Below, piece after piece: positions 45,814-57,462 of a DNA stretch of 64,000 nt. Positions within the stretch are counted from its first letter, which is position 1; the number at the start of each line of letters is the position of its first letter. The position numbers and the translations under genes are program-made. The DNA lies in NCBI GenBank assembly GCA_015499995.1, contig JADNRV010000127.1, forward strand, positions 62,001 through 126,000, given 5' to 3'. Source of the DNA: Flammula alnicola. Its lineage: Eukaryota > Basidiomycota > Agaricomycetes > Agaricales > Strophariaceae. Below the pieces are notes generated by a model. That model searched no databases and was not told where the DNA came from. It saw nothing but the letters and a program-made list of their open reading frames with translations.

Positions 45814-46347
45814 ACGCGACGTAGTGTTGCCACGGCTCCGCTCCGCTCGGCTTGACTCGGCTGCCATCAACTTCAAGGCACGCTTGGTATTTTTATGGAG
45901 TCAAGTCACGGTTGAGTCACGACTTGGCTTGGTACCACGCTCCGCTCGGCTCCAGCCGTCGGTTTGGCCAAAAATAGACACTCAGATTCTTCCCGACGCC
46001 CTCCTCAATAGACCATGTTCTCGACGCTCTAGAGGTTGCAGTTTCGAAGTTTTTTAGACTTTCTGAATATGTACGGAAAGCTACAGATCTACATAATGCA
46101 ATAAAAGCTTTATCTGAGATTCAAAGTTCAGCCCAAATTTGCAATGGACGAAATAAATTGAGGGTGCATTGACAAGTATCTAGCATACTACATAATCATT
46201 TTCCTTCGACAAAAGGTCAAAAACTGATGAACTGGAGTCATAGAATGTGTTAAGATGAGGAGATTCATATCTGAGAGATTCAAAATCATAAAATGTCTGT
46301 TGAAATTTTTATCTACATAGTATGGTAGGTATCAGGCATTAAGTGTC

Positions 46348-49300
46348 CTACTCCTCCTCTGAGTCTGATTCATACATATCGCTGCTGTCAATGTCTTCAT
46401 CGCCAATTGCTTCGTTGAGATATTGAATAAATTCTTGAATACTTTCTGGGGGGGAATTAGGCTTGTCCGCCTCGAGCTGTTCCATTTCATCTTCCTTACT
46501 TGTACGCTCCGTGAAACTGAGCGCGAGCCCATTTTTAATCGCAAATTTGAGAATTTGGAGTGCTTCCATGAGGGAATGACTAATCCGATTTCGGCGTGCA
46601 GTGGTTGTTTCCTTCCCGGAGGAAAAGACTCGCTCGCAAGGAACAGACGAGGCCTGTATAGGAAGAATATCAAGCGCAAGTTTGAAAAGAGTTGGCCAGC
46701 GCAGTTGATTTTCCTGATAAATTTACAAGTCAGATATCCTGAATAGTAGTATGTAAACAGTATCAGATTTACCTGCCAAAAGCCAACCATGTCGGAACCA
46801 CGAGAGGAATCGAGAAAGTATGAAGTTATCTCGTCTTCCAAAGTCCGGCCTCGACCTTGTTTGACCGGGGAGTCCATGCCTAAGAGACTGCTTGCCCAAC
46901 TTGAATCTTCAGAAGCATTGCGGCGTGAATCCTGAGACCCTCCTTGAGGTACTGCGGCATAATACGGACGCAGCTGCATGCACAGTGAGTAGAAAGTCAG
47001 AACAGCGAATTATGCTGCTCACTTCACGGATGAAAAGTGAATTCACTTGATCTACCATCGAGGGGAATGACTTCTCGAAAAATCGAAGCTTGCACCTGGG
47101 ATTTAGGACTTAAAAAAGCGAAGTTAAGTGGGGGTGCATATTGGAACAAGGCCAATAAATGGATCGTACGTGTGGCAAGAATATTGGCAGGAACAGCATC
47201 GAGTCGATTTTCATAATCTTCGAGCTTGTCTAGCCCTTCTTGAATAATATCACTTGCTTCAGGCATTGTAGTCTTCAAGGTCTTAAAGCGCTGGATTATG
47301 GCTTGAAAAAGTGGAATGGTGTATCCTAATGTGGGTGTCTTCTCGTATGATAGGACTTGCTGGAAAGCGTGTGGTATCTGACAATTTCGATTATAAATGC
47401 TCAGTCTCTCATATTCAATATTGGGGCCGTACCTGCAGGATTTTTTCGAATTTCCTCAAGACATCCCATTCAGCCTTGCTAAGTTCGTACTTTTCAAGGC
47501 CACTATCGGGTTGTGATAGATATGTATCAATAGGCTGTAAATTTGATATAAGTAACCGGAAAGAATGAAATATTATTTAGATATGCATACAATTTCGAGC
47601 TCTAGAGCTCGGGAAATCATTAGAAGGGTGGACGACCATCTTGTATCGACATCGCATATTAATTGGAGGTCCTTCATCCCAAGGTTTTCGAGAACCTTTG
47701 AGAAACCCTCGCGACGCAGTGAGGATGCACGAACCTAAGTAGTAGTGTTTTGAAGTCCGGTCCAGTCCGGTCTTTTGGCCCCCAGGGACATAGACCGAGA
47801 CCGAGACCGGTCCATATACATCCCAAGATGTCAAAAAACCGGACTGGACCGATTCAGACCGGTCTACGTCGGTCTTTTGCAGTCTTGGACCGGTCTGAAC
47901 CAGATTCCGGTCTTAACCAGTCTTAACCGGTCTAAGACCGGTTTTTCGATGCAAACCACCAGTAATTTGATATATATGTGTCAGTAATATTTGTAGACGT
48001 AATATATACCTTGAAATTGAGCCCTGGAATGTTAAATTTCGTTGAGAATTGACTGTTCTACACTAATATTTCGCATTTTCTACTCTTTTAGAAACTTTTT
48101 GACTGTTTTATTTATTTCTCAGCCAAAACTTTACCAATCTGGATGCCCTTGGGGCCGATTTGAAGGGATAAATCAGGGCTAAAAAGTAGCCGGTTCAGAC
48201 CGGTCTTAACCGCAAAGACCGGTCCACCGAGACCGGTCTTTTTGCGGTCTTTGATTCTCAAAAATCAAAAGACCGGACTGCTGGTCCGGTCTTTTTGCGG
48301 TCCAGTCCGGTCTGGTTGCGGTCTTTTTCCAGTCCCAAGACTGGACCTTTAAACACTACTAAGTAGCAAGTGAATTAGCATAGCATACAGCTTAAATGAT
48401 AGAAATTCCTACGCCGTTTATTGCGCTTCGAAGAGAGGCAACTGGGTCTCGATCAATCAGATCGGAGAAATCCTGTTCACCATCCGGTGACTCTGATCGT
48501 GCAGGTGGTTCATAATTTCCAGCGTCGTCTGCCGCATAGTCCATTTTAGTTATTGCAGCGAGTATAGCCTTGCAAGCTAAGTTGATGATGTGAGGAAAGC
48601 ATCTAAAGTGAATTATTTACTTGGAGGGATGAGGGCCATTGCTTCGCATGGCAAAACGAGGACCAGGTGGCTGCCCAGCCCATATCAAGTCTGAAATTTG
48701 CCGGAGGAGAGGTGAGTACCACTCTTCTCGAGGGCAAATTCTGGCCTCGGAAGTCACTAAAAGGTGCATTTATTATATTCTGAATACATTCCGATGATAA
48801 TCTATGTATCTACTCATCACCTAACATCGTCCGAGACGCACTCGACGATGGGGACGAAAGGCGGGAAGTGCGGACCGGATTTCGGCTTTCCCCGAAATGC
48901 GATCAACCGCACCCGGTTGAGTTCGGGTTGTCACCTTCGTCTCTAACCATCCAGCCCCGCCACCCCCTTTCTTCTCCTCCCCCTGCTACTACATGGGTGT
49001 CCAAGCAAATCGGAAGGAGGTGAGGGGTGAGAAGACGCGAGGGGAGACCCTGGTAGAGGGAGACCCACCCGGTGCGCAACGAATCGAGTCATAAGACTCG
49101 ATTCGTTTTCTGTTCTTCCTCTCCATCCCCTCACTTACCCGATCCACAGGCAAGATAACGAGGTGACGACAACGACCGTTGAAAGGTCGTCATCTCGGTC
49201 CTTATTCCTCTGGCAGCTCCGACAGGACAATACGGCGATGGCGACGAGATGGAAGCAGCAGCAGCAGGATGACCCTGCTACTGCTGGTATACGGATCCGG

Positions 49301-52300
49301 CTACGATGACGACGAGGGCGGCGTAGCAGCAGCGCGACCGCTACTGCTCGTATACGGATCCGACGACGACGACAAGAGTGGAGCAGCACCAGCACAACTG
49401 CTGCTGCTCCCATGCGGATCCGACGACAATGACGATGACGACGAGGGCGGCGCTGCTGCTGCTGGTATGCGAATATGACGACGATGACGAGGGCGGAGCA
49501 GCGGCAACAGCACGACCGCTGCTGCTCGTATACGGTGACGGTGACAAGGTGGGAGGAGTACGCCAACGACGGCGAGGCGGCGGCAGCGGCGGCAGAGCGA
49601 CTGCTGCTGCTGCTTGTGCACGACAGCGATGAGGTGGACACTGCAGCAGCTGCACGATGGCAGCTGCTGCTCGTATACGGCAAGGGCAACGAGGCAGGAG
49701 CAGGAGCATCAGTGCCCACTGCTGCTGCTCAGATACGGCGACGACAATGGGGAGCACTGAGCAGCGACAGCATCATGACCGGTGCTGCTGCCCGGGTGCA
49801 GTGCCGATGAGCAGGAGCAGGAGCAGCACCCATTGCTACAGATACGGCGACGACGACGGGGTAGGAGCAGCACCAGCACGGCTGCTGCTGCTCAGATACG
49901 GCAACGACGAGATCGAAGCAGCGGCATCGCCGCTCCTGCTGTTGCCCCGTTATGACGGCGACAACAAGGTGGGAGCAGCGGCAGCCGCGATACGACGACA
50001 TGGAGGAGAACGAGAATAAGCAGCAGCAGGAGAGGCGACGACGTGCATTGCTCACGTCGACATGCCCCCTCCTTGTTCGCTTATCCTCATTCTTGTATTT
50101 TATGTTCTTTATTGTATGCCTTATGACTAGTAGTATCACTATTTCAAATATATTCAATGTTTTCTATTGATTCTTTTTTACCTGAGGTTTTCAAGCACAG
50201 AGAACCGTGTCTATTTTTGAACATGAGCGTGGGATTGATCAAAGGTATCTAATCAATAGATAACAGAGACAGTCGCCGAGGCACGAGCATCTACATCTAA
50301 AAATATCAGGCTAGGGCGCTTTCTGGCTATCTAATCTATAGATAACGAACAACAAGCGCTGGCATCTAAAAATATCACACCGAGGCGCTTTCCGTCTAAT
50401 TTTAGACTGTCATCCAAAGTCATCCATCTCAATCCACCCATCCCCGCCCCCCGTGAGATGCGCAGAGGGCCGCAATGGGTAGCAATATATTATTGGACCC
50501 CATTGGATTTTTTTCCGCAGTCAAACTGCCCCACACGATGAGCGCAAGCAAAAATACAAGCCCGAGCATCATTTCCTGCATTGTTGACAGTTGTTTGATA
50601 GCAGCCCAGCCCCAAATAGGAACGTCATCCAAAGCCATTCTCCCGAGGTGCGCAAAGGGTGGGGGCTCAGAATATATTTATAGACCCCATTAGAATTTTT
50701 TTCCGTGCCCAAAAGCGCCCCCAACAATGAGCAGCCCCCAAAATACAGTCCCGGACATCATTTCTCGCATTGTTGACCCCATGTTTACCATCACCTGCCC
50801 CCAACAGTGACCATATGTCCTGTCCCCCCAGCACACTGTATGTAGAAGAAGCGCATATATAATTCTAGCTTACAAGGCTGCAGTGGCGGCGGTGAAGGGA
50901 GGGTTGGCTGATTGGCTGAACCCGTCCAGTGATGGATGCTGATGTGATGACATACAGTCATCATGTTCAGTCCGGTACATGCTGATGCAATGACATACAG
51001 TCATCATGTCCAGTCCAGTACATGCTGACTGATAGAAATCACATCAGCATACCCGCATTCTTACCCACATTTTGTCCTGACAGTTGGCCTACCACTGACA
51101 AGGATCCTTTGTCCTGGACTGTCTTATCTCTTGTCAGGCCTTGTATGACAGTGAAACTACACATTTATTCAAATAAGCTGCACTAATCTTGCGACGCACT
51201 TTTAAGGTATTTTTGTACTTTCCAACACACATTTAGGTAGATCTTATTGTGAGTCAACTAATTCTCATTTGCACGCACATGTTAAGCTTGCCAGCTGAGC
51301 CACTTTCTAATGGAAGCCACCTTTTTCTTTAATAGTGCACTACATTACTTGACCAAGGGACCCAAATTATATTACACAAGCTATATACTAGAAAAGTGAG
51401 CCTATTTTCTAAATGTGAGTTTATTTTCTAAGCGCAAGCCTACTTTCCAAATGTGAGCCTACTTTTGGACTAGCTAGCCCTGGTAGCTGGGTAAAGGCAA
51501 TGTCAGATAATGACAAAGAATGTCCAAATGTGGGAAATGTCTACAGTAATTCCCAAATTTCACATAGGAGGGTCTTTTACTAAGCTCCAAAATTATGATA
51601 AATGAATTCTACTCATCAATAGCTTTTGATTGAGCCCAAGATCTCCATCGTCCGAGCAATACTGCAGTCTTTGCATATTTTTGTGAAAGTTTCTGCACGT
51701 GGTTATGTGCTGATAGTGCCTCTGCTATTACTAGTTGCTAAATATACTCAGCAGATTCAGTGAATGGCCAGCGCTTCCCAATCTCTCATTCAGATTCCCC
51801 TCACTTTGATAGTTTTAAAGTGATAATATGCCTATCAAATTTAGTTGGCTCCTTGTGGCCTCTCAATTGCATAGATCATCCCAGTAAAGAAGTGAAAGAA
51901 CATTTATTCATACTAGCAATAAGTGCCGCTTGTCGCCAACCTGCAGTTGGCTCCTCGCGGTGGGGACTGAGCATCCCACTTCCTGAACACACCGAAATTG
52001 ACTATAGATAAGATAAACATAGCCATCAAACAAACATGTACAAAATTTCCCTCAGTTTTGAGGCCAAAGGGTCCTCTTTGCAGAGGTCCGGGTTATAAAA
52101 GAATTTGTACGCCGCTACTTTGCAAGGCTGACAAATATCACGTGTTAATGCTCATGTGACTATAGATAAGATAAACCTGTCCATCAAACAAACATGTACA
52201 AAATTTCCCTCAGTTTTGATGCCAAAGGGTCCTCCTGCAGAAGTCGGGTTAAAAACGAAGCCCCTAAAGGGTCCTCGTAATCAGCATAAAATATTGAACG

Positions 52301-54260
52301 CAGCTGATTCAAGTGCTACACACTGTACGCGTCGTTTTTTCTTATCAAAAATGATACGCCTCCCTTGCAGCATTCTCTCTAAAGTGGCAGAAAAGGTGTC
52401 GTTGTTCGTAGCGTTGTCCATTGTCACCCAGCCGATCTAGGTACAATTTGACAATTTAAGAGTTTTCAATTCAAAGGTTATACTTCATACTTACCTCGGA
52501 AGTGATCTTGAGACGATCTAAAATAAAAATGAATGCCTGCGCAAGGTGATCGCCAGTATGTCGTCCGGGGACACGATGGAATCCGATAAGATCTGTGCGT
52601 AATTTGAGCTTGTACTGCGGTCCGTCAGGTGTAGCAAATTTGGTGGCCTCAATCCAGTGAGCAGTGACAGCCATATACGGTGTAAGGTTAGGATCAGTCC
52701 ATAGATCCATCGTGAATGACATTTTTCCGATGCACTTTTTCTGCAAAAAAAATAGCAAGGAAGCAATATGTCAGTGAGATTGGAATTAGAATATATGAAG
52801 AAGTTGGTAAACATACCGCCATTTCGCTCTCGAGCGATTTTAAGTGTTCATCAAAGCGCTCTACAATCCGAGCACGGAGAATTGTGCGGTGAGGAATGTC
52901 CCGATCTTTCAACTCTTCTCGCAACATTAGAAATATTGCACGCAGCCGGGGACTTTCAATCACATTGATGCTCTATAACAATCAAGAAATGAGTTCAAGC
53001 AAAATGCGTTGAATACATCGAGACAGACCTGGTCATCTGCGATTATGAAATCTGTCAAGGCATCGACAAAAGCTTCTTTTGAGAAGGCAGCGCGTGTTTC
53101 TTCCGTAATTGAGTCTCCTGTCTTGTGGTGGGTATGCCCATCACGTCGTTCCCGATATTCCATAGCCAGTTTCAAAGATTGTGGAGTGTGAATCAGTATA
53201 TCTAACTTGTCGCATGCATCAACCCAATCCTCAAGGTGATTATCTGTCAAATGCTTGCGCAGGCCACTTGTAGACGTAGATCTCGAATATGATTTCACCT
53301 TGAAGTCGGGATTGGAGCTCTTAATATTTCTAGGACCAATATTAGCATGTATTTTAACACCATAAACACATGGACTCACTCGCAGAATGGGCATGTTCGT
53401 ACATCAGGCTCCTTTTTGAAGAACTGCCAAACATCATGGGCTTCATGACTTTTCCGGTTCCCAGCTGGACCGGATGGCTTGCTCTTTGGAGAAGGAGGGG
53501 GAGGTCTGCTGTGAGGTCCAGCGCGTGGAGGCGAGGGTCGACGTGAGCGTGTTCCAGTAGATGGTGAGCCTCGTCGAAATTGCTCAGGCAATCGCGGATT
53601 ATTTCTGGAAGGGTGCTGTACGTCTTGAGGTTCATCCGGGTCTGATGTTGTTGGCGAAACAGCAATATCGATAACACTTGAGGGCGAATCTGGTGGTGCT
53701 GATGGTGCTGTAGAATTCCATGGGCTTGGAAATGATTCCGGCGGCGAGAAGAGTCTGCGTTGGTCAGCCGTTGTTGAATGTTGGGATGAGTTGATGGCAA
53801 ATGGGTCATCTTCATCGTGAACCTCTTCAACCGTTGCACGGCGGGAGCCAGATGCCCTGCCTGATCCTAGTAAAATTGTACGAAATTATTATTAAAGAGT
53901 TATGAACAATTTTGAAGCTGAGATATACCTTGATTTTGGATTGGCGGCAAACTAGGGCCGGGCTGAGCTACTTCCTCGGCTGGAATATTTGAGCCTGAGG
54001 CAAGGGTAGCCGGTGCTGGTGCAGCTGCTGCAGTGTTAGCTCCTTTATTATTTCTAGCAGGAGCTTTGCCCTTTTTCTTCTGACCTCCACGACGATTTGC
54101 CGCCGGCGGGACAGGGTCAACCGGGTCTAAAATAATTGTTTGTCACCAATCACGTCCAGTGTGGCGCAGTATGGCAAAAATAGACAGGCATACCATTGAC
54201 ACCGAACACAGTTTGCAGGGTCCCATTCTCTTCGACAGGGTGGTTTCTTCGAGGGGGCAT
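46348..54260 (-). CDS. hAT-superfamily transposase, 14 exons, one frameshift
   Basis: Minus-strand exons: 54194-54260, 53929-54126, 53380-53866, 53029-53329, 52817-52972, 52495-52740, 52324-52436, 48413-48602, 47591-47734, 47433-47534, 47170-47378, 47023-47108, 46773-46973, 46348-46713, about 954 codons. A disordered N-terminus precedes a BED zinc finger (DVWQFFKK, CPFC, GLRKHLTDNH). The RNase-H-like core follows (FTMDLWTDPNLTPYMAVTAHW with the first catalytic Asp; GWVTMDNATNND; CFPHIINLACKAIL; CDVDTRWSST). The C-terminus is the hAT dimerisation region (RWPTLFKLALDILP, SSVPCERVFSSGKE). All exon phases agree except exon 11, which has one extra T (plus strand) at 47339-47342. Otherwise intact, so possibly recently active. 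Confidence 0.88.
47743..48358. mobile_element. 616-bp hAT-type MITE inside transposase intron 8
   Basis: The ends are TAGTGTTT and AAACACTA, extending imperfectly as inverted repeats to GTCCAG/CTGGAC. Perfect 8-bp duplications CTAAGTAG lie at 47735-47742 and 48359-48366. The interior is dense in AGACCGG/CCGGTCT words that can fold on themselves, and has no convincing coding sequence. It inserted at the last 8 bp of transposase intron 8: the minus-strand TSD (CTACTTAG) is the splice acceptor, so duplication left an acceptor directly at exon 9. Confidence 0.9.
48879..49197. other. Hairpin module A with 28-bp conserved block
   Basis: Four short inverted repeats: 48879-48898 (arms ATTTCGG/CCGAAAT), 48904-48919 (CAACCG/CGGTTG), 49078-49107 (13-bp perfect arms AACGAATCGAGTC, loop ATAA) and 49159-49197 (12-bp arms, one mismatch). 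A 28-bp block at 49041-49068 is identical to 56785-56812 in module B. Just after it, module B has the same order of hairpin, pyrimidine-rich tract, CCACAGGC and hairpin, but with different stem sequences. Confidence 0.7.
49240..50000. repeat. GC-rich imperfect minisatellite
   Basis: Degenerate units of about 60-70 bp built from GACGACGA, GCAGCAGC, CTGCTGCTCGTATACGG and GGATCCG-like words. Both strands stay open in several frames purely because of this composition, so the long ORFs here are not evidence of a gene. Confidence 0.8.
50409..50790. repeat. Tandem duplication, 215-bp period
   Basis: GTCATCCAAAG starts each copy (50409 and 50624). Shared blocks include a GACCCCATT..A/GATTTTTTTCCG stretch, AAATACA and CATCATTTC..GCATTGTTGAC, with moderate divergence. 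Confidence 0.75.
50938..51023. repeat. Tandem duplication, 43-bp period
   Basis: Two near-identical 43-bp units starting GCTGATG, each containing ATGACATACAGTCATCATGT (itself an imperfect palindrome) and TACAT, plus the start of a third copy. Confidence 0.85.
51396..51471. repeat. Four ~19-bp tandem units
   Basis: Degenerate units of the form GTGAGCCTATTTTCTAAAT repeat four times with substitutions. Confidence 0.75.
52000..52290. repeat. Tandem duplication, 158-bp period
   Basis: GACTATAGATAAGATAAAC begins each copy (52000 and 52158). Both continue through CAAACAAACATGTACAAAA, TTTCCCTCAGTTTTGA and CCAAAGGGTCCTC. The second copy adjoins the transposase exon 7 donor. Confidence 0.85.
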
Positions 54261-55194
54261 GCTATCCGTTGATATGGTGGGTAAATTCAAAGGTGAGCAC
54301 TGAGTCCAAGAGAAGCGACGAAGCGAGACCACTAGAGTTCTGAGAGACACCAGATATGTGAAATTGAGGTTCTGAAATCGTTTTCATTTGCCTTTATATC
54401 CCAAAAAGTGGACGGCGAATATGCCTTAATCTCGGAGGATCCTTCTTCATGACAAAACACAAGGTTGTAAATCTTCGGATATCTGTCAGTCAACACGAAT
54501 TCTTCCTATCAGCTATCAAAAACTATGATATACCCAATGATACTTGTGCTCAATCACCCAATTTTGTAAAGATAATTGTCATCCTCTCGAACCCAGACGT
54601 CTACCTATCTGATTGAACTTCGAAGATTTATTTTAAAACCCTAATACATTGGAATTGATATCCGGAACATTACTGGAACATCTTCGCTTTGCAAGTCCAT
54701 TTAATTCTTCGTTTGGAGCCGTTTTTGAGTGATCCTCAACATCAATCTGACAATTTCAACCGAGACATTCAAGGGAGCATGGATTTGAAGCCTCATGCGG
54801 AGAATATTCGTTAAAATTCAGGGATTATTATTATGAGGATCAATATAATACAAAGATAGAGTATTTATTTTTGTTACTGGCCAATGAAAAGCAAGAAGGC
54901 GGCGTCATAAAGACGTGCTATCGTTGATGAGTGCGGGGGTACGGAAAGGAGAAAATGGTGGAACAAGTCACAGGAGCAACTCATTCCGGCTCGTGCCCAG
55001 TTCTCCTCTCTTTCCTCACTGTCACTGCCCCTTCTATCCCACCCAAAGCCTTCAAAAGTTGGCCCGCATCCTTCTGGGAGGGGAGGTGCACGCAATCTGT
55101 TGGCAGATGTGTTTTGCTTTTTACAAGTCGCAATCAGCTAAATAGAATGCAAAGACATTGAATTTATATGCAAAGGAATGTCAGAAAAGTACTT
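54261..55194. other. Upstream region of the transposase gene
   Basis: AT-rich DNA between the transposase start and the nested 4.6-kb TIR element; presumably the transposase promoter. No gene recognised. Confidence 0.45.
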
Positions 55195-56465
55195 CATCAG
55201 GAAAAACCCTTTTGCCCCAGGAGTTTCCCAGGAAATGCTAAGGTAGCCTAGGGGACCCTAAGAGTGCCAGGGCAGCCAGGTTGCGCATAGCTCCCAGGAG
55301 ACACTTGGGGCAATCTCTTCCCTTTAGCTTTTACTTAGGACACCCTAGGATGCACTTGGGGTGACCAAATGATCTCCTAGGCTGCAGTTGAATTTGAGCA
55401 CTTCTTGCCTGGGTGAACCCAGGGTGCTCTGGGTTGCTCTTAGGTCAGCCAGAGCATATGCTCTGCAACTCTCAGTAAGCCTCCAAATATACACACAGAA
55501 ATAATTTTAAATCAATATATTATGTTGCTATATAATGCATAGACTAATTAACACTACTACTAGTCAGGTACAGGTACCCACAACCCACAAGTACCCATCA
55601 GCAAAATGCTATGTATCTAAACAAAAGAGGTGTGGGGGTTGGGGGTTAGCAATGATGCAAGAAAGGGGTTGCGCTGTGACGTACCTGGTGGACTTGGCAC
55701 ACAACATCATTACCTGCACAAATGAGGGGGTTAGCAGCAGCGTGGGCAGAGGTTTGCATTGCGACATACTTGGAGAGGCAGAGGGGTGGTGGGAGGAAAA
55801 GAAGACACTGACGTGGCAACACGCAACCAGAAATGAGCAGAAGTGAGTTGTCGGTCTTCGCAGGCCATGAAACAGATGGCTTACCATTTCCAATGCCTGC
55901 ACTAGACACCTTCAGTCAGTTGCACACCATCCATTCATCCCAGAATGAGAGCGGACTGGAGACGACGGCGAGGAGTGCGGTGGTGGTGGCTGATGCTATC
56001 CGTGCCTGCTGGTACATCATTTCATCAACCTTGTACTGTGTCTGCCGATGTGAATTACAATGTTCCTCTTACCTTTTGACCTTCATCCCATATTCGCCAC
56101 CAGTGGTGCCGTTCTTCCAGGTACTCACATGTTGAGAAAGAGCCAGCCTGGGCCTTGTGTCGCTCAGGCAGGGCGCTTAGCTCGTTTAACTAGCACAGTA
56201 GCTGTCAGTATCAAATATAAAGAAAGTAAAAACTTACCAGACACCAAAGGACGGGCAAAGGAGGGAGGGAACGGGGGTTAACGTTGAACGTTGAACGTGT
56301 AAGTTGAATTTGGGATGTGGAACGTTGTTCAACACGTCATGTGAGCTATTCGAACCCCGCTTGAAACGACTTCGCGAAAAATCAAAGATTTCAGAAATAA
56401 TCACGTGACTACACGCGTCGCGTCGCGATCTCTCTGTGTCTCAGTTGCTTTCGTTTATTTCTGTG

Positions 56466-57228
56466 ACGGATTTGCGACATGCATGTCGCAAATCCGTAAC
56501 GGCTCGCTGAATCGTCACCGCTCTCTGCGAGCCTCTGCGTTTCCAAACCGACGTATTCGGTCTTTCTCGGAAACTGCCGGATAACAGATCAACGACCGTG
56601 AACGTCGTTGATCTTTGTCTTCAACGTCCACCTCCACCTTCACCTCTCCCTCGCCTTCTCCGCTCTCCAAAACTATTACCTCAGGAACGACCCCGCCGAC
56701 CCGTTGCGTATCCACCCCCTCATTGGCGGATGTCCGCTCACTCTTGAAGGATCTGGGTGGGCGGAGAGGGGACAGAGAGACCAAGGGGAGACCCTGGTAG
56801 AGGGAGACCCACGAGGTGAGTAGCGGAATGAGTCGTTTATACGACTCAATCCGCGATTTGTTTTTCCATAGCCCACCACTCACCCCTCCACCCACAGGCC
56901 GTATGAGGAGACGACGAACACATTTCGTTGTCTCCTCGTACACCTTGTCGTCGCCTGGGTATGCCAGGCGACGTTAATTCTTTCGACATGCGATGCCCCG
57001 CTGGTATCGCCTCGACCGACGACAACCACCGCCCTTCGACGCCTACAGGTCTCATACGAGGAGACGACGAACCGCCGTTCGTCGTCTCCTTAGATTCGAA
57101 CGTCGTCTGCATCAGACGACGTTCGGATCGGTGCTTCTTCGACGCCTACAGGTCACATACGAGGAGATGACGAACCGCCGTTCGTCGTCTCCTTAGATTC
57201 GAACGTCGTCTGCATCAGACGACGTTCG
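56466..57228. other. Hairpin array B (nine short perfect or near-perfect inverted repeats)
   Basis: Inverted repeats at 56466-56497 (32-bp perfect palindrome), 56587-56613 (10-bp arms), 56823-56854 (13/14), 56905-56937 (13/14), 56949-56973 (10-bp arms CGTCGCCTGG, loop GTATG), 57059-57090 (14-bp arms), 57097-57125 (13-bp arms, 3-nt loop), 57162-57193 and 57200-57228. Most stems differ from one another in sequence. The last two pairs arise from a 103-bp tandem duplication. The 28-bp block at 56785-56812 is identical to module A. Confidence 0.85.
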
Positions 57229-57237
57229 GATCGGTGC
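57035..57237. repeat. 103-bp tandem duplication containing two hairpins per unit
   Basis: Units at 57035-57137 and 57138-57237 are nearly identical, differing at a few bases and a 3-bp indel. Each starts TTCGACGCCTACAGGT. Confidence 0.9.
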
Positions 57238-57406
57238 TTGGGACCTCGACCACGGCCTTACACCACCCGCGAGCCCCCTCCGCTGCGCAATTTGGCGTTG
57301 CACGCCCGAGCGCCGTGTCCACGAGCGCAGCTCCGTCGTCTCGCCCTGCTGCCTCCACTCCGGCGGCATCAAGCACGCAAGAGCTTCACGCTCGCCCATG
57401 CAGCCA

Positions 57407-57462
57407 CTCTGCCACATCCACTCTGCCACATCCACTCTGCCACATCCACTCTGCCACATCCA
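57407..57462. repeat. 14-bp tandem repeat, four copies
   Basis: CTCTGCCACATCCA repeats four times without change inside a Ser/Pro/Ala-rich open frame. Confidence 0.9.

Larger units (their letters stand above)
48603..52323. mobile_element. About 3.7 kb of inserted repeat-rich DNA in transposase intron 7
   Basis: The transposase reads straight across exon 7 (ending 52324) to exon 8 (starting 48602) in phase, with minus-strand donor GTGTGTAG and acceptor CACTTTAG. The intervening 3721 bp is therefore an intron swollen by insertion. It contains paired hairpins (48879-49197), a GC-rich minisatellite (49240-50000) and several tandem duplications (50409, 50938, 51396, 52000). The exact ends of the inserted element and its TSD could not be fixed. 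No transposase was seen inside it. Confidence 0.6.

Noticed and set aside
49135..50157. Long overlapping ORFs on both strands (100-194 aa)
   Set aside because: They arise from the GACGAC/GCAGCA minisatellite composition; no start context, splice sites or conserved domain.
48603..52323. Helitron insertion (TC start and CTRR end)
   Set aside because: No A/T insertion site, terminal hairpin or Rep/helicase could be matched at either edge.
56466..57237. CRISPR-like array
   Set aside because: The hairpins have different stem sequences and no constant repeat alternating with spacers; the host is a eukaryote.
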